From NCBI RefSeq assembly GCF_002280675.1, contig NZ_NCEN01000002.1, positions 124,001 to 188,000 on the forward strand: a DNA stretch of 64,000 nt. Reading direction: 5' to 3'. A program made the position numbers and the translations under genes. The notes beneath the pieces are model-generated. The model ran no database searches. It worked only from the letters and a program-made list of their open reading frames with translations, and was not told the origin of the DNA. The DNA is from Novosphingobium sp. 32-60-15. GTDB taxonomy: Bacteria; Pseudomonadota; Alphaproteobacteria; Sphingomonadales; Sphingomonadaceae. Of the stretch, positions 26,444-34,827 are shown one piece after another. The stretch's first letter is position 1, and each line of letters begins with the position of its first letter.

Positions 26444-27787
26444 ATGGCCGGGTCGATCGAGGCCGAGCGTGCCTCAGGTTATCGATGGCTGGTTTTGCTG
26501 GTCCTAACCCTTGCGCACAGTTGTCACATCATGGACCGCATGGTGGTGAGCATCGTGATGGAGCCGGTACGCCACGAATTTGATCTGACCGACACCCAGC
26601 TGGGGCTGATTTCAAGCCTTGGATACGGGCTATGTTATGGCGCTGCGGTTCTGCCCATGGGCATGGTGATCGACCGTTCGGTCCGCAAAAACGTGTTGGC
26701 CACGATCCTTGCTGTCTGGAGCGCCATGACTGCCGTTTGTGGTTTGGCAACCAGCTGGACCATGTTGCTCGCATCGCGTTGTATGGTCGGATTGGCAGAA
26801 TCTGGCGGATCGCCTGCCGGACTTTCGCTTTTATCGGACTATTTCCCGGCAAAGGAGCGATCGACTGCGGTTGGCCTGTGGTATCTGTCGTCTGCCATCG
26901 GTTCGATCCTGACGTTCATCCTCGGCGGGATGATCGCTGCGGAATATGGCTGGCGCATGGCGTTCTTTCTGGCGGGCGTGCCAGGCATGATCATGGCCGT
27001 GATCGTGTTTCTTGTCATTCGCGAACCCAAACGCGGTGCAAGCGATGCGCCTTTAGCAGGCGTACCTGCATCGGACCAGGCTCCTGCTGATAAGCTATCG
27101 TTCAAGCAATCGCTTGCGGAAATAGGCGCGCGACCTGCGGCGGTGCATATCCTGCTGGGCGTGCTGCTGACGGCTGCGGCGATATCGTCTTATTCGACGT
27201 GGTCGATTTCATTCCTTGTCCGGCAACATGGCCTGAAACTGTCAGAAGCCGGGCTGACCGTGGGCCTGACAACCGGTCTGTTGGGCGCTTTGGGCGGAGC
27301 CTTTTTCGGATGGCTGGCAGACCGTAGCAGCCGCCGCGATGCACGGTCCAATCCGTGGCGATCAGGCGTCATCGCTGCGGCAACGTCGGTGGCCGCGATG
27401 TTCCTGGGCATTGGTTCGCTGCTAACCGAAGCCACCTTGCCCGCGCTGGTGCTGGTGGCTTGCTACGCCTTTTTCTTCAACAGCTACAATGGCCCGGCCA
27501 ATGGCCTGTTGTTGATTGTGGTGCCATCGCAAGTACGCGGCTTCACCATCGCGCTTCTTCAGTTGGGCGCGACCCTTCTGGGTTTCGGCGTTGCGCCGTT
27601 CGTGGTGGGACAGCTCAGCGATATGATCGGCGGGTCCAATTCACTGGGTTGGGCGCTGTCGATCATGCTGCTGTGTCATCCGCTTGCAGCAATGCAGTTT
27701 GCGCTGGCAGCGCGGTGTGTAAAACGCAACGGAGCAGACCGCCACGATGCCCGGCCCGAACCGGCCAGACGTGTGGCACGGTCGTAA
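26444..27787 (+). CDS. MFS transporter, spinster-like
   Basis: This 447-residue membrane protein has about 12 predicted helices. It has the motif-A loop GMVIDRSVRKN, the helix-4 GLAESGGSPAGLSLLSDYFP element and R/K-rich cytoplasmic loops. The latter element, shared with the MFS protein at 29194, is typical of spinster-type and related organic-anion transporters. It begins an operon with a 3-HIBDH-like, a MaoC-like and a second MFS gene. Likely role: uptake of the substrate or of an acidic intermediate across the inner membrane. Confidence 0.86.
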   Translation: MAGSIEAERASGYRWLVLLVLTLAHSCHIMDRMVVSIVMEPVRHEFDLTDTQLGLISSLGYGLCYGAAVLPMGMVIDRSVRKNVLATILAVWSAMTAVCGLATSWTMLLASRCMVGLAESGGSPAGLSLLSDYFPAKERSTAVGLWYLSSAIGSILTFILGGMIAAEYGWRMAFFLAGVPGMIMAVIVFLVIREPKRGASDAPLAGVPASDQAPADKLSFKQSLAEIGARPAAVHILLGVLLTAAAISSYSTWSISFLVRQHGLKLSEAGLTVGLTTGLLGALGGAFFGWLADRSSRRDARSNPWRSGVIAAATSVAAMFLGIGSLLTEATLPALVLVACYAFFFNSYNGPANGLLLIVVPSQVRGFTIALLQLGATLLGFGVAPFVVGQLSDMIGGSNSLGWALSIMLLCHPLAAMQFALAARCVKRNGADRHDARPEPARRVARS

Positions 27788-27892
27788 ACGGCAGCGCCGC
27801 ACTAGTTTTGGCAGGCACGCGCACACTTGCCGTGCTGACGGGTCGCGCTGCTTTCCTGTATAGCAACCGCATTTGGAAAAGGATCAACACGC

Positions 27893-28732
27893 ATGTCAAA
27901 GGCAATCAGTTCCGTCGGATTTATCGGCCTTGGCAGCATGGGGGGTGCCCAGGCACGCGAATTGGCCAAGCTTGCATTGCCGCTGTCTGTATTTGACAAG
28001 TTTCCGGCCTCGATGGAGCCGTTCCGCGGCAAAGCGACGCTCGCAGGCAGCATCGCCGACCTCGGCGGCTGCGACGTTGTCGGCATTTGCGTGCAGGACG
28101 ATAAACAGGTGATCGAATGCTGCGACGAACTTATTCCGGCCATGCAGCCCGATTCGGTGATCCTGGTCCACAGCACAGTGCGCCCCGATACGATCAAGGC
28201 ATTGGCCGAACGCGCTGCTGCGGTGGGCGTCGAACTGATGGACGCAGCAGTCACGCGCACCGAAATGACCAATGACGGCCCGTTCGTGTTCTGCATGCTG
28301 GGCGGCAGCGAAGCGACCATGGCGCGGGTGCAGCCGGTGCTTGATGCCTATTCCACCAACACCATGCTGGTCGGGCCGCTCGGTTCGGCGATGGGCCTCA
28401 AGATCTGCAACAATCTGGTTTCGTGGAGCCAGATCATGCTGGGGCTTGAAGCGATGGATCTGGCTGAGGCCGCAGGTGTGCCGATCGATAAACTGATGGC
28501 GGTGATGCAGCGCAACGGCGTGATGACCCCGCCGATGAATGGCTTCATCGCGTTCCGCAACAATCCTGGCGAACAATCGCGCCGCGATCTGATGGCGGTG
28601 CAGGCAGGCATAGGCGAGAAAGACCTGACGCTTGCCCATGAACTGGGCGAGGCGGTGGGTAAGCCGTCGTCCATCGGCGCGCATATCAAGGCCTATATCA
28701 AGCAGGGTGTTCTCGATGTCTGCCGTCGATAA
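27893..28732 (+). CDS. NAD-binding 3-hydroxyisobutyrate dehydrogenase-like protein
   Basis: This 279-residue beta-hydroxyacid dehydrogenase has the N-terminal Rossmann motif GLGSMGG, the substrate-binding DAAVTRTE segment near residue 120 and the catalytic Lys in GLKICNN. Members oxidise 3-hydroxy acids or 6-phosphogluconate-type substrates. The usual D-A-P-V-S-G loop is replaced by D-A-A-V-T-R, so the substrate is probably not 3-hydroxyisobutyrate itself. It is followed after 18 bases by a MaoC-like gene. Confidence 0.85.
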   Translation: MSKAISSVGFIGLGSMGGAQARELAKLALPLSVFDKFPASMEPFRGKATLAGSIADLGGCDVVGICVQDDKQVIECCDELIPAMQPDSVILVHSTVRPDTIKALAERAAAVGVELMDAAVTRTEMTNDGPFVFCMLGGSEATMARVQPVLDAYSTNTMLVGPLGSAMGLKICNNLVSWSQIMLGLEAMDLAEAAGVPIDKLMAVMQRNGVMTPPMNGFIAFRNNPGEQSRRDLMAVQAGIGEKDLTLAHELGEAVGKPSSIGAHIKAYIKQGVLDVCRR

Positions 28733-28750
28733 GGCGGGGTCAGCAATCTG

Positions 28751-29197
28751 GTGAGGCGGCGCTTTGATGATCTTGCCGTTGGCGAACGGCGCAAATCAGC
28801 GGCTTGGGTGCTTGACGAACAGGCGATCATCGCGTTCGCAAGGCAGTTCGATCCCCAGTGGTTTCACATCGATCCACTGGCGGCGAAGGGCTCTGCTTTT
28901 GGCGGGCTGATTGCCAGTGGAGCCCATCTGCTGGCTCTGTGGCGGCGGATGGACCACGACCTTAATGGCGATATCGATTACTATTGCGGGGTTGGCATGG
29001 AAAACGTGCGGTTTCGAAAGGCCGTGCGCGCAGGTGATAGCTTGACGCTTGAATCCGAGATTGCCGAATGTCGCGCTTCGGCTAGTGATGCCGGGCGAGG
29101 TCTGGTCAGAATGACCTATCGAATGACCAACGGCGCGGGCGAGGTTGTGCTCGATCTTGAAGCGATCAATCTCGTCTACCGGGGGACGGCGGCATGA
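28751..29197 (+). CDS. MaoC-like hot-dog-fold dehydratase
   Basis: This 148-residue single hot-dog-domain protein has the R-hydratase-type motif FARQFDPQWFHIDPLAA...FGGLIASGAH, with the catalytic Asp and His of the hydratase-2 motif. The enzymes hydrate enoyl-CoA or related double bonds. The start is GTG 28751 with only a weak ribosome site. The stop overlaps the next ATG (ATGA). Together with the dehydrogenase upstream it gives a hydration/oxidation pair. Confidence 0.85.
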   Translation: MRRRFDDLAVGERRKSAAWVLDEQAIIAFARQFDPQWFHIDPLAAKGSAFGGLIASGAHLLALWRRMDHDLNGDIDYYCGVGMENVRFRKAVRAGDSLTLESEIAECRASASDAGRGLVRMTYRMTNGAGEVVLDLEAINLVYRGTAA

Positions 29198-30540
29198 ACA
29201 GTCACACTACAAGCGGATCAGTCGAAGCGGTCGGCAGCGAGCGGTATTTCATCGTGTTGCTCGGGCTGATCTACATGATGAATTTCGTTGATCGCACGAT
29301 CATCTCGATTGCGGGTGAGGCAATCCGGCGTGACCTCAACTTGTCCGATCTGCAATTGGGGCTGCTGGGAGGCCTTGCTTTTTCACTGTTCTACGCCGCG
29401 CTCGGCATTCCGCTGGCGCGTTTGGCCGAACGGCGCAGCCGTGTCGGCATTATCGCCAGCGTCACCGCGATCTGGTCGGTCATGACCGCACTTTCAGGCG
29501 CGGCAAGCAGTTTTGCGCAATTGCTGCTTTGCCGGATGGGCGTGGGAGTGGGTGAGGCAGGGTTCACTCCAGCGCTCATTTCGATGCTGTCGGACAGGTT
29601 CCCTGAAGATCGCCGGGCCAGTGCGTTTTCCACTATCGCCATCTGGGTTTCGGTGGGCGCGGCAGTATCTGCAACCATCGGTGGCTGGGTTGTGCAGAAC
29701 TATGGCTGGCGGACAGCCTTCGTGGCGATGGGCGTGCCGGGTCTGGTGCTTGCGGTTGTGCTGAAACTGACGATTGCCGAACCGGTACGCCGTAACGCGG
29801 GCGATGCGGGTGCCACCCCATCGTTTGGGGCCGTCTTGCGCAAAGTCGGGCGTTCGCCCGCGTTTCTCTATCTCACCGCGGCAAGCGGCCTTGTCGGCAT
29901 GGTCAGCTTTGGTCTTAACCTGTTTATGATCCCGCTGCTCGTCCGCCGCTATGGTTTGGACATTGCGCAGGCCGGGATGATTTTTGCAGGCTCGCTCAGC
30001 CTCGCGATGGCTATTGGAAACTACAGTGGCGGTCGTGCAGCCGATTGGCTGGGTCGGCGTGATGTGGGGTGGTTCGGGCGGGCGCCTGCCATGCTGCTCG
30101 TCATCTCGCTGCCGCTTTATGTGCTGGCCATCCTGCAATCAGATTGGCGCTGGTTCATGGTGCTGATGTTCTTTTCTGCGGCCTCGCTCAACGCTTTTCT
30201 GCCCGCAATCATGACAGTCACACAAAGATTGGTTGAACCGCGCATGCGTGCATCGGCCGCAGCACTACACGCATTCGGACAGACTGTGGCAGGGCTTGGT
30301 ATCGGGTCAGTCGCGCTGGGATGGCTAAGTGACCGCTTGGCCACACAGGCCTATGCGGGAGATTACCGCACGGAATGTCTGCGCGGATCTGTCGGAGGGG
30401 CTTGCGGAGAAGCATCAGCGCAAGGGCTCCAGCATGCCATGATGGCAGCAGGATCGGTCTTGCTCGGCGCGATATTCTTCTATTTGCGCGCAGCCCATGC
30501 GTTGCGGCGCGAAATCCCGAACGAAGCTGGTTCCGCCTGA
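29194..30540 (+). CDS. MFS transporter, spinster-like
   Basis: This 448-residue membrane protein has about 12 helices. MNFVDRTIIS in helix 1, the loop PLARLAERRSRVG and GVGVGEAGFTPALISMLSDRFP in helix 4 match the spinster-type MFS group. It is related to the transporter at 26444, and both are in one operon, so two transporters serve one pathway (or import plus export). Translationally coupled to the MaoC-like gene by ATGA. Confidence 0.87.
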   Translation: MNSHTTSGSVEAVGSERYFIVLLGLIYMMNFVDRTIISIAGEAIRRDLNLSDLQLGLLGGLAFSLFYAALGIPLARLAERRSRVGIIASVTAIWSVMTALSGAASSFAQLLLCRMGVGVGEAGFTPALISMLSDRFPEDRRASAFSTIAIWVSVGAAVSATIGGWVVQNYGWRTAFVAMGVPGLVLAVVLKLTIAEPVRRNAGDAGATPSFGAVLRKVGRSPAFLYLTAASGLVGMVSFGLNLFMIPLLVRRYGLDIAQAGMIFAGSLSLAMAIGNYSGGRAADWLGRRDVGWFGRAPAMLLVISLPLYVLAILQSDWRWFMVLMFFSAASLNAFLPAIMTVTQRLVEPRMRASAAALHAFGQTVAGLGIGSVALGWLSDRLATQAYAGDYRTECLRGSVGGACGEASAQGLQHAMMAAGSVLLGAIFFYLRAAHALRREIPNEAGSA

Positions 30541-30559
30541 CCTAAAGGGCACGACAACT

Positions 30560-30575
30560 CCTATCGCACGAAAGG
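30560..30575 (+). promoter_or_regulatory. Recurrent dyad operator candidate CCTATC-GCAC-GAAAGG
   Basis: A full match to CCTATCG-N3-GRNAGG, 55 bases before the GTG of the HsaA-like gene at 30630. A TATAGA element at 30595-30600 could be the -10 box, which would put the dyad around the -35 region. This is the clearest promoter context of all copies. Confidence 0.6.
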
Positions 30576-30594
30576 CACAGTCTCGTCGGCGACG

Positions 30595-30600
30595 TATAGA
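30595..30600 (+). promoter_or_regulatory. Possible -10 box TATAGA
   Basis: TATAGA lies 30 bases before the GTG start of the HsaA-like gene. With a 17-base spacer the -35 region would fall at about 30572-30577, at the edge of the dyad. Weak evidence on its own. Confidence 0.35.
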
Positions 30601-30629
30601 GTTTGCGGTGTGTTTTAAAGGAGTTGCCG

Positions 30630-31802
30630 GTGGCAAGCGTCAATGTGACAAGCGAACAGATCAACCCGCAATCCTTGATCGAAGCCGCGCGAGGTATGTT
30701 GCCCTTGGTCAAAGCGGCGTGTGCCGAGGCCAATGCCAATGCCGATGTTCTTCCCGAAACCATCGCGGCAATCAAAAAGGCGGGTCTTTTCCGCGCCTTT
30801 CAGCCAAAGCGTTGGGGCGGCTTGGAACTGGACCCGCGCGATACATACGCCATCCAGAACGTGTTTGCGCAAGTCTGCGTATCTACGGCATGGATTTACG
30901 GCGTGCTTTGTGTGCAGTCATTCATGCTCGGGCGCATGGATTCGCTCGCGCAATCAGATGTCTGGGCAAACAATCCCGATGCACTGGTCTGCTCATCCTT
31001 CATGCCGACAGGGCGCGTTACGCCTGTCGAAGGCGGCTATCGTATCAGCGGGCGCTATGGTTTCTCCAGCGGAAGCAGCCACGCGCAATGGGCGATTGTT
31101 GGCGGAATGGTGCCGCCTGATGACGCGCGCCCAGAGCCGCAGATGCGGCTGTTCCTTGTGCCGATGAGCGACCTTGAAATCGACCGGGTGTGGGATACGT
31201 TCGGATTGCGCGCCACCGGCAGCAACGATCTGGTGATCAACAACGCATTTGTGCCAGCCTATCGCACTTACGTGCCTGACGCTGGCATCATGCCGTTGCC
31301 GGCCTCGTCCGGCCTGCCAGCGTTGTATCGCCTGCCGTGGCTATATGTTTTCGCTTCGTCGATTTCCAATCTTGGAGTCGGTGCGGCGCGCGGAGCACTC
31401 GCCACATTTGCCGCGGTCACGCGCGACCGGCAAGGGTCGATGGGAGCACCGCCAGCGCGCGAAAACCCCCGGTTCCTTTCGGCAATCGGAAGAACCCGCG
31501 TTGAAATTGATACGGTCGAACGCCAATTGAACGACAACTTTGCAAAGCTTGCTGACCATGTAGCGCGGGATACAGCGTTGCCACTGGATGAAGCGCTGCT
31601 TTATCGCGGTCAACTGACAAGCAATTTGCGCAAGCTTGTGGTGCTGGTGGATGAAATGATGCTGTTGCTTGGCGCACGCGGCATCCAGCGCAATGGACCA
31701 TTAACCCAAGTGTGGCTGGATTTGTCTGCCGCCCGTGCCCATGCGGGCAACGATCCTACTGCAATCCACGCCCAGATTGCGGGCGAATTGCTCAAAGTCT
31801 GA
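30630..31802 (+). CDS. Acyl-CoA-dehydrogenase-fold flavin monooxygenase (HsaA/HpaB-like)
   Basis: This 390-residue protein has the acyl-CoA-dehydrogenase fold: FRAFQPKRWGGLE in the N-terminal domain, VEGGYRISGRYGFSSGSSHAQW in the middle beta-domain, and DTFGLRATGSNDLVI. These match the two-component, reduced-flavin-dependent hydroxylases (HsaA, DszC-like group D). They differ from true acyl-CoA dehydrogenases, which have a YEG-type Glu. Such enzymes need a separate flavin reductase, and none is seen here. GTG 30630 follows AAAGGAG at 6-base spacing. A bidirectional terminator follows. Confidence 0.82.
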   Translation: MASVNVTSEQINPQSLIEAARGMLPLVKAACAEANANADVLPETIAAIKKAGLFRAFQPKRWGGLELDPRDTYAIQNVFAQVCVSTAWIYGVLCVQSFMLGRMDSLAQSDVWANNPDALVCSSFMPTGRVTPVEGGYRISGRYGFSSGSSHAQWAIVGGMVPPDDARPEPQMRLFLVPMSDLEIDRVWDTFGLRATGSNDLVINNAFVPAYRTYVPDAGIMPLPASSGLPALYRLPWLYVFASSISNLGVGAARGALATFAAVTRDRQGSMGAPPARENPRFLSAIGRTRVEIDTVERQLNDNFAKLADHVARDTALPLDEALLYRGQLTSNLRKLVVLVDEMMLLLGARGIQRNGPLTQVWLDLSAARAHAGNDPTAIHAQIAGELLKV

Positions 31803-31819
31803 ACCTGTCACAAAGCACA

Positions 31820-31860
31820 AAAAGCGCCGCCGGACAGATTATCCGGCGACGCTTTTTTTG
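31820..31860. terminator. Bidirectional intrinsic terminator
   Basis: AAAAAGCG-C-CGCCGGA pairs with TCCGGCG-A-CGC followed by seven T. It serves the plus gene ending at 31802, and on the other strand the minus gene ending at 31914. Confidence 0.88.
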
Positions 31861-31913
31861 AGGCTTCAAAAAGGTTCAACACCGACCGGTTACCGAACCG
31901 GCGCTGAAAACAA

Positions 31914-32207
31914 TCAGAGGCGGCTGATTTCCTTGTTGGTCAGTGTGCTGACCAAGCCGCGTTCGCCAGCGCTGAGCGTGGCGAGCGGGATCGAAATCAT
32001 TTTCATGTCGCGGATGACAACAACAGCATTACCGCGCACGCGGTCAACCCGGCCGATTCGACGGCCTTCAGCCGAAAATACCATATCACCGCTTTTGATT
32101 TCAGGCGCGGACGTTGCAGCAGCGGCCGCAACAGGAGCAGCGGTCTGGGCCATTGCGGGGAGTGCGACAAGGCCAAGAGCCAGCGCGAACACGGATTGAA
32201 TTTTCAT
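31914..32207 (-). CDS. Small exported protein of unknown function
   Basis: This 97-residue protein has a signal peptide (residues 1-20, ending PAMAQ), an Ala/Pro-rich linker, and a short beta-rich domain. That domain reads GDMVFSAEGRRIGRVDRV then VVVIRDMKMISIPLATLS, reminiscent of PRC-barrel-like strands. It is probably periplasmic. I chose ATG 32207 because the signal peptide begins there. It shows no link to the catabolic genes except position and could be a housekeeping gene. No function is proposed. Confidence 0.7.
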   Translation of the reverse strand: MKIQSVFALALGLVALPAMAQTAAPVAAAAATSAPEIKSGDMVFSAEGRRIGRVDRVRGNAVVVIRDMKMISIPLATLSAGERGLVSTLTNKEISRL

Positions 32208-32355
32208 GTTTGTCACCAATGTTTCAATGCAAAAGGTAACGGGGTGCCCCGCTATCTTTGCCAAATAAGCAAGGTTGAACGAATTGTCGATACTGATTCG
32301 GAAATAACTTGATGCAGCGTCAACAACGCGTCAGAAGTCGCGCTTGCGCGTACGA

Positions 32356-32361
32356 CCTATC
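32356..32361 (+). promoter_or_regulatory. CCTATC half-site before TetR gene
   Basis: CCTATCG occurs 53 bases before the TetR-like start at 32415. The expected second half is not present (CCAGTC instead of GRNAGG), so only one half-site of the recurrent dyad is seen. An alternative dyad, GACC-TATCG-GGTC, overlaps it. Confidence 0.3.
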
Positions 32362-32414
32362 GGGTCCAGTCTCTTGAAAAAGGCGCGAAAGACGCGTGCG
32401 TACCCGGAGATGGA

Positions 32415-33071
32415 ATGGAACCACTAGAAGCGTTGGTCAGCGGTCACGCTGAAACCCGTCCGGAAAAATCCGAAACCCCTAAACTGCCATGCGCAGCGAA
32501 GCGGTCTGTCGGCCGACCGCGTCGGCTGACGCTCGATGCGATTGTCGATGCTGCCTGCGCAGTGGGCATAGACCGGCTGGAAATGTGCTTTGTGGCAGAA
32601 CGGCTGAATACCGGCGTAGCCACATTATACGGTTATGTGCGGGGCCGCGATCATCTGCTGGAACTGGTCGCCGAACGGATGGCAACCCGCGCCCTGGCCG
32701 ATACGTACGGCGGCACTTGGCAGGAAGTCTTGCGCGGCCATGCCGCACTGTGCTTCGAAATGTTCAAGTCCAAGCCCGAGATGATCGGCAACCTGATCGG
32801 TGGCGAAAAGTCTGACCAGGAAGTGGCTTACGCCGTCAACATCATGACCATGCTGGAAAACCGGGGTCTTTCGCGCGAGGACGCAGCAGACCTTTACGTC
32901 GAGACCAATCAGGCGGTGATCGGCGCTGCGGTGATGCTGGTCCGGCGCAATATTCTGGCCAACGCCGGGGTGGATCAGGACGGGAATGCCATTTCGCTGC
33001 CGCCCGGGCTGGGCGATTACCGGCCCACGCTGGACCGGATCGTGCGCGATTACGAGGAGCGCGTAAAATAG
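32415..33071 (+). CDS. TetR-family transcriptional regulator
   Basis: This 218-residue regulator has a TetR-type helix-turn-helix over about residues 35-80. The segment FVAERLNTGVATLYGYVRGRDHLLELV matches the T-x-LY-x-Y-x-x-x-D-x-L signature. An all-helical ligand-binding domain follows. An Arg/Pro-rich N-terminus (GRPRR) precedes the domain. The stop TAG overlaps the probable non-standard start of the next VOC gene. A CCTATCG half-site lies upstream, so it could be a member or the regulator of that regulon. Confidence 0.88.
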   Translation: MEPLEALVSGHAETRPEKSETPKLPCAAKRSVGRPRRLTLDAIVDAACAVGIDRLEMCFVAERLNTGVATLYGYVRGRDHLLELVAERMATRALADTYGGTWQEVLRGHAALCFEMFKSKPEMIGNLIGGEKSDQEVAYAVNIMTMLENRGLSREDAADLYVETNQAVIGAAVMLVRRNILANAGVDQDGNAISLPPGLGDYRPTLDRIVRDYEERVK

Positions 33072-33454
33072 GCATCTTCACGCATGTCTGCCTTGGCAGC
33101 AACGATATTGCCCGTGCAGAAGCGTTTTACGACGCTGCATTGGCACCTTTGGGAATCAACAACGTGGGCGGCTTTCTCGACCAGGGGATCGGTTATGGCC
33201 GCAAGGTGGCAGAACTGCTGATCCTGCGCCCTCTCGATGGCGCGCCAGCAGTTGCCGCAAATGGTGGCACGGTCAGCTTCAAGGCTCCAACGCGGGACGC
33301 GGTCCGCGCCTTCCACGCTGCTGGACTTGGCGCGGGCGGGACCGATGCTGGCGCTCCGGGGCCGCGTGGTGCTGTAAAACACGCCTTTGGCGCGTACTTG
33401 TTCGATCCAGACGGGAACAAGATTTGCGCGTACTGCTTCAGCGCGCCTGATTGA
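33068..33454 (+). CDS. VOC (glyoxalase-like) protein with non-canonical start
   Basis: The reading frame starting just after the TetR gene encodes G-I-F-THVCLGSNDIARAEAFYDAAL and ends FGAYLFDPDGNKICAYC. This is a complete one-domain VOC protein of about 128 residues, including the first beta-strand His. No ATG, GTG or TTG exists in frame before 33140, and starting there would delete that strand. ATA at 33068 overlaps the TetR stop (ATAG) and has GAGGAG at 8-base spacing. ATC 33074 would give the family-like MFTHV. Translational coupling is likely; the true start needs N-terminal data. Confidence 0.65.
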   Translation: MGIFTHVCLGSNDIARAEAFYDAALAPLGINNVGGFLDQGIGYGRKVAELLILRPLDGAPAVAANGGTVSFKAPTRDAVRAFHAAGLGAGGTDAGAPGPRGAVKHAFGAYLFDPDGNKICAYCFSAPD

Positions 33455-33464
33455 CCCGGCGTTT

Positions 33465-34676
33465 CTAACGCTTCACATGCGGGGCCAGCACCGGGGTGAC
33501 GCGCAGCGGATGCGGAATATTGTCCGGCCCGATCCTGCGATCGATTTCCTCGTTGTACCACTGGATGAACTGTTCCTGGAAGCTCAACACAACCTGTGTG
33601 ATGTCTCCCTGTTGGTAGGAACGCTGGATGGTCGGGAAGAGGCCGATGTCTTCGGCAAGAACGGTCTGCTGGTTCTGCAGCATCCCTTCCCAGAACTTGG
33701 CGTCGTCCTCGTCATCGCGCTTCCAGCCGATGAACATGTTTGACATGACCATCTTGTCCGGACCTTTGGGCCAAAACGTCTGCCAATTGAAGCCAACCGG
33801 ATCAAGCGCGGTAAAGCTGTTGGGAAAGCAAGGCAGGGCAAAGACGTGATCCTTGAACCGTGTTGTAAAATCATCGGGCGCCGCATCATCATGACCCGCC
33901 GAGAAGAAGGACTGGCCGCCGCGCTTGCGCGTGACGAAGCGCGCATGACCGCCTTCAAACAGCGATACCGTAAAGCTCTTTGATTCAAGATAGGGTGACA
34001 GCGTTTTCGCGTGGACCGTGTTGACGTGATAGATTTCAAGGAAATTATCGAACGCGGTCTTCCAGTTGCAATCAATCTCTACATCAAGGACGGCTTTGAC
34101 CACCATGTCGTCAATCGGAAAGTCGGCAATCTCTGCATTCAGGGGCTTCAGGAAATCGGCAAGAGGTCCGGCGTTTTCATCAAGATTGATAAAGATGAAA
34201 CCGCGCCACGTGTCGCAACGGACCTGATGCAGCGCCTTGTCAGCCTTGTTGAGGCACGCAAAATTGTGCGCTTCAGGAACAGATTGCAGGTCTCCTTGCG
34301 ATGAATAGCCCCAGGCATGGTAGGGGCAGATGAACCGCTTGGCCACACCTTCGGGCTGGGTCACCAGCGCCGCGCCGCGATGGCGGCAGGTGTTCTTGAA
34401 AGCCCTTATGCGGTCATCGCTGCCACGGCTGAGAATGATCGATTGATCGAACTGTTCAAACAGGCGGTAGGATCCGGACTGCGGCAACTGGCTTGTATGG
34501 CCTACGCAAAGCCAGCTTTTGCGGAATACGTGCTCCATTTCGAGCCGGTAAAATTCAGGATCGAAATAGCGCGCCGCTGCAAGATCGGGCAAGGCAGGGA
34601 AATGTTCGGGATAGGCCGTGCGGCGAAATTCGCTTTCGACTTCGGCATACATGGTCCCGAGCGTATTTTGATCCAT
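33465..34676 (-). CDS. Rieske non-heme iron oxygenase, alpha subunit
   Basis: This 403-residue oxygenase has a Rieske domain with CRHRG...CPYHAWG and a catalytic domain with DNFLEIYHVNTVH, giving the 2-His/acidic iron site. The N-terminus (MDQNTLG) follows GAAGAGGCAGG. It lies downstream of a [2Fe-2S] ferredoxin in the same minus-strand unit, which may be its electron donor. No beta subunit is adjacent. Its C-terminal region (MFIGWKRDDEDDAKF...) fits carnitine-monooxygenase- or choline-like and other alpha-only enzymes. Substrate unknown. Confidence 0.9.
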   Translation of the reverse strand: MDQNTLGTMYAEVESEFRRTAYPEHFPALPDLAAARYFDPEFYRLEMEHVFRKSWLCVGHTSQLPQSGSYRLFEQFDQSIILSRGSDDRIRAFKNTCRHRGAALVTQPEGVAKRFICPYHAWGYSSQGDLQSVPEAHNFACLNKADKALHQVRCDTWRGFIFINLDENAGPLADFLKPLNAEIADFPIDDMVVKAVLDVEIDCNWKTAFDNFLEIYHVNTVHAKTLSPYLESKSFTVSLFEGGHARFVTRKRGGQSFFSAGHDDAAPDDFTTRFKDHVFALPCFPNSFTALDPVGFNWQTFWPKGPDKMVMSNMFIGWKRDDEDDAKFWEGMLQNQQTVLAEDIGLFPTIQRSYQQGDITQVVLSFQEQFIQWYNEEIDRRIGPDNIPHPLRVTPVLAPHVKR

Positions 34677-34791
34677 CCTGCCTCTTCCCCGTCTTGTCCT
34701 GCAGCCAAGGTGCAAGCCGTATCATCATCGGGATTGTTGTGCAGGTGGACTTGCTTGACGGTCAGTCCGGTAGATTGCTGCAAAGCAGGCA

Positions 34792-34816
34792 GGTGGCGCA
34801 ACTTTGCCGCGCCACC
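34792..34816 (-). other. Stem-loop between ferredoxin and Rieske genes
   Basis: GGTGGCGC (34792-34799) and GCGCCACC (34809-34816) form an 8-bp stem in the 151-bp gap between the ferredoxin gene and its downstream oxygenase gene. It could set the relative amounts of the two mRNAs, but it lacks a T-run. Confidence 0.35.
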
Positions 34817-34827
34817 CGGTCCCTGCC

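Noticed and set aside
33140..33454. TTG 33140 as start of the small VOC gene
   Set aside because: It would delete the first beta-strand with the THVCLGSND motif, which is plainly coded upstream in the same frame.
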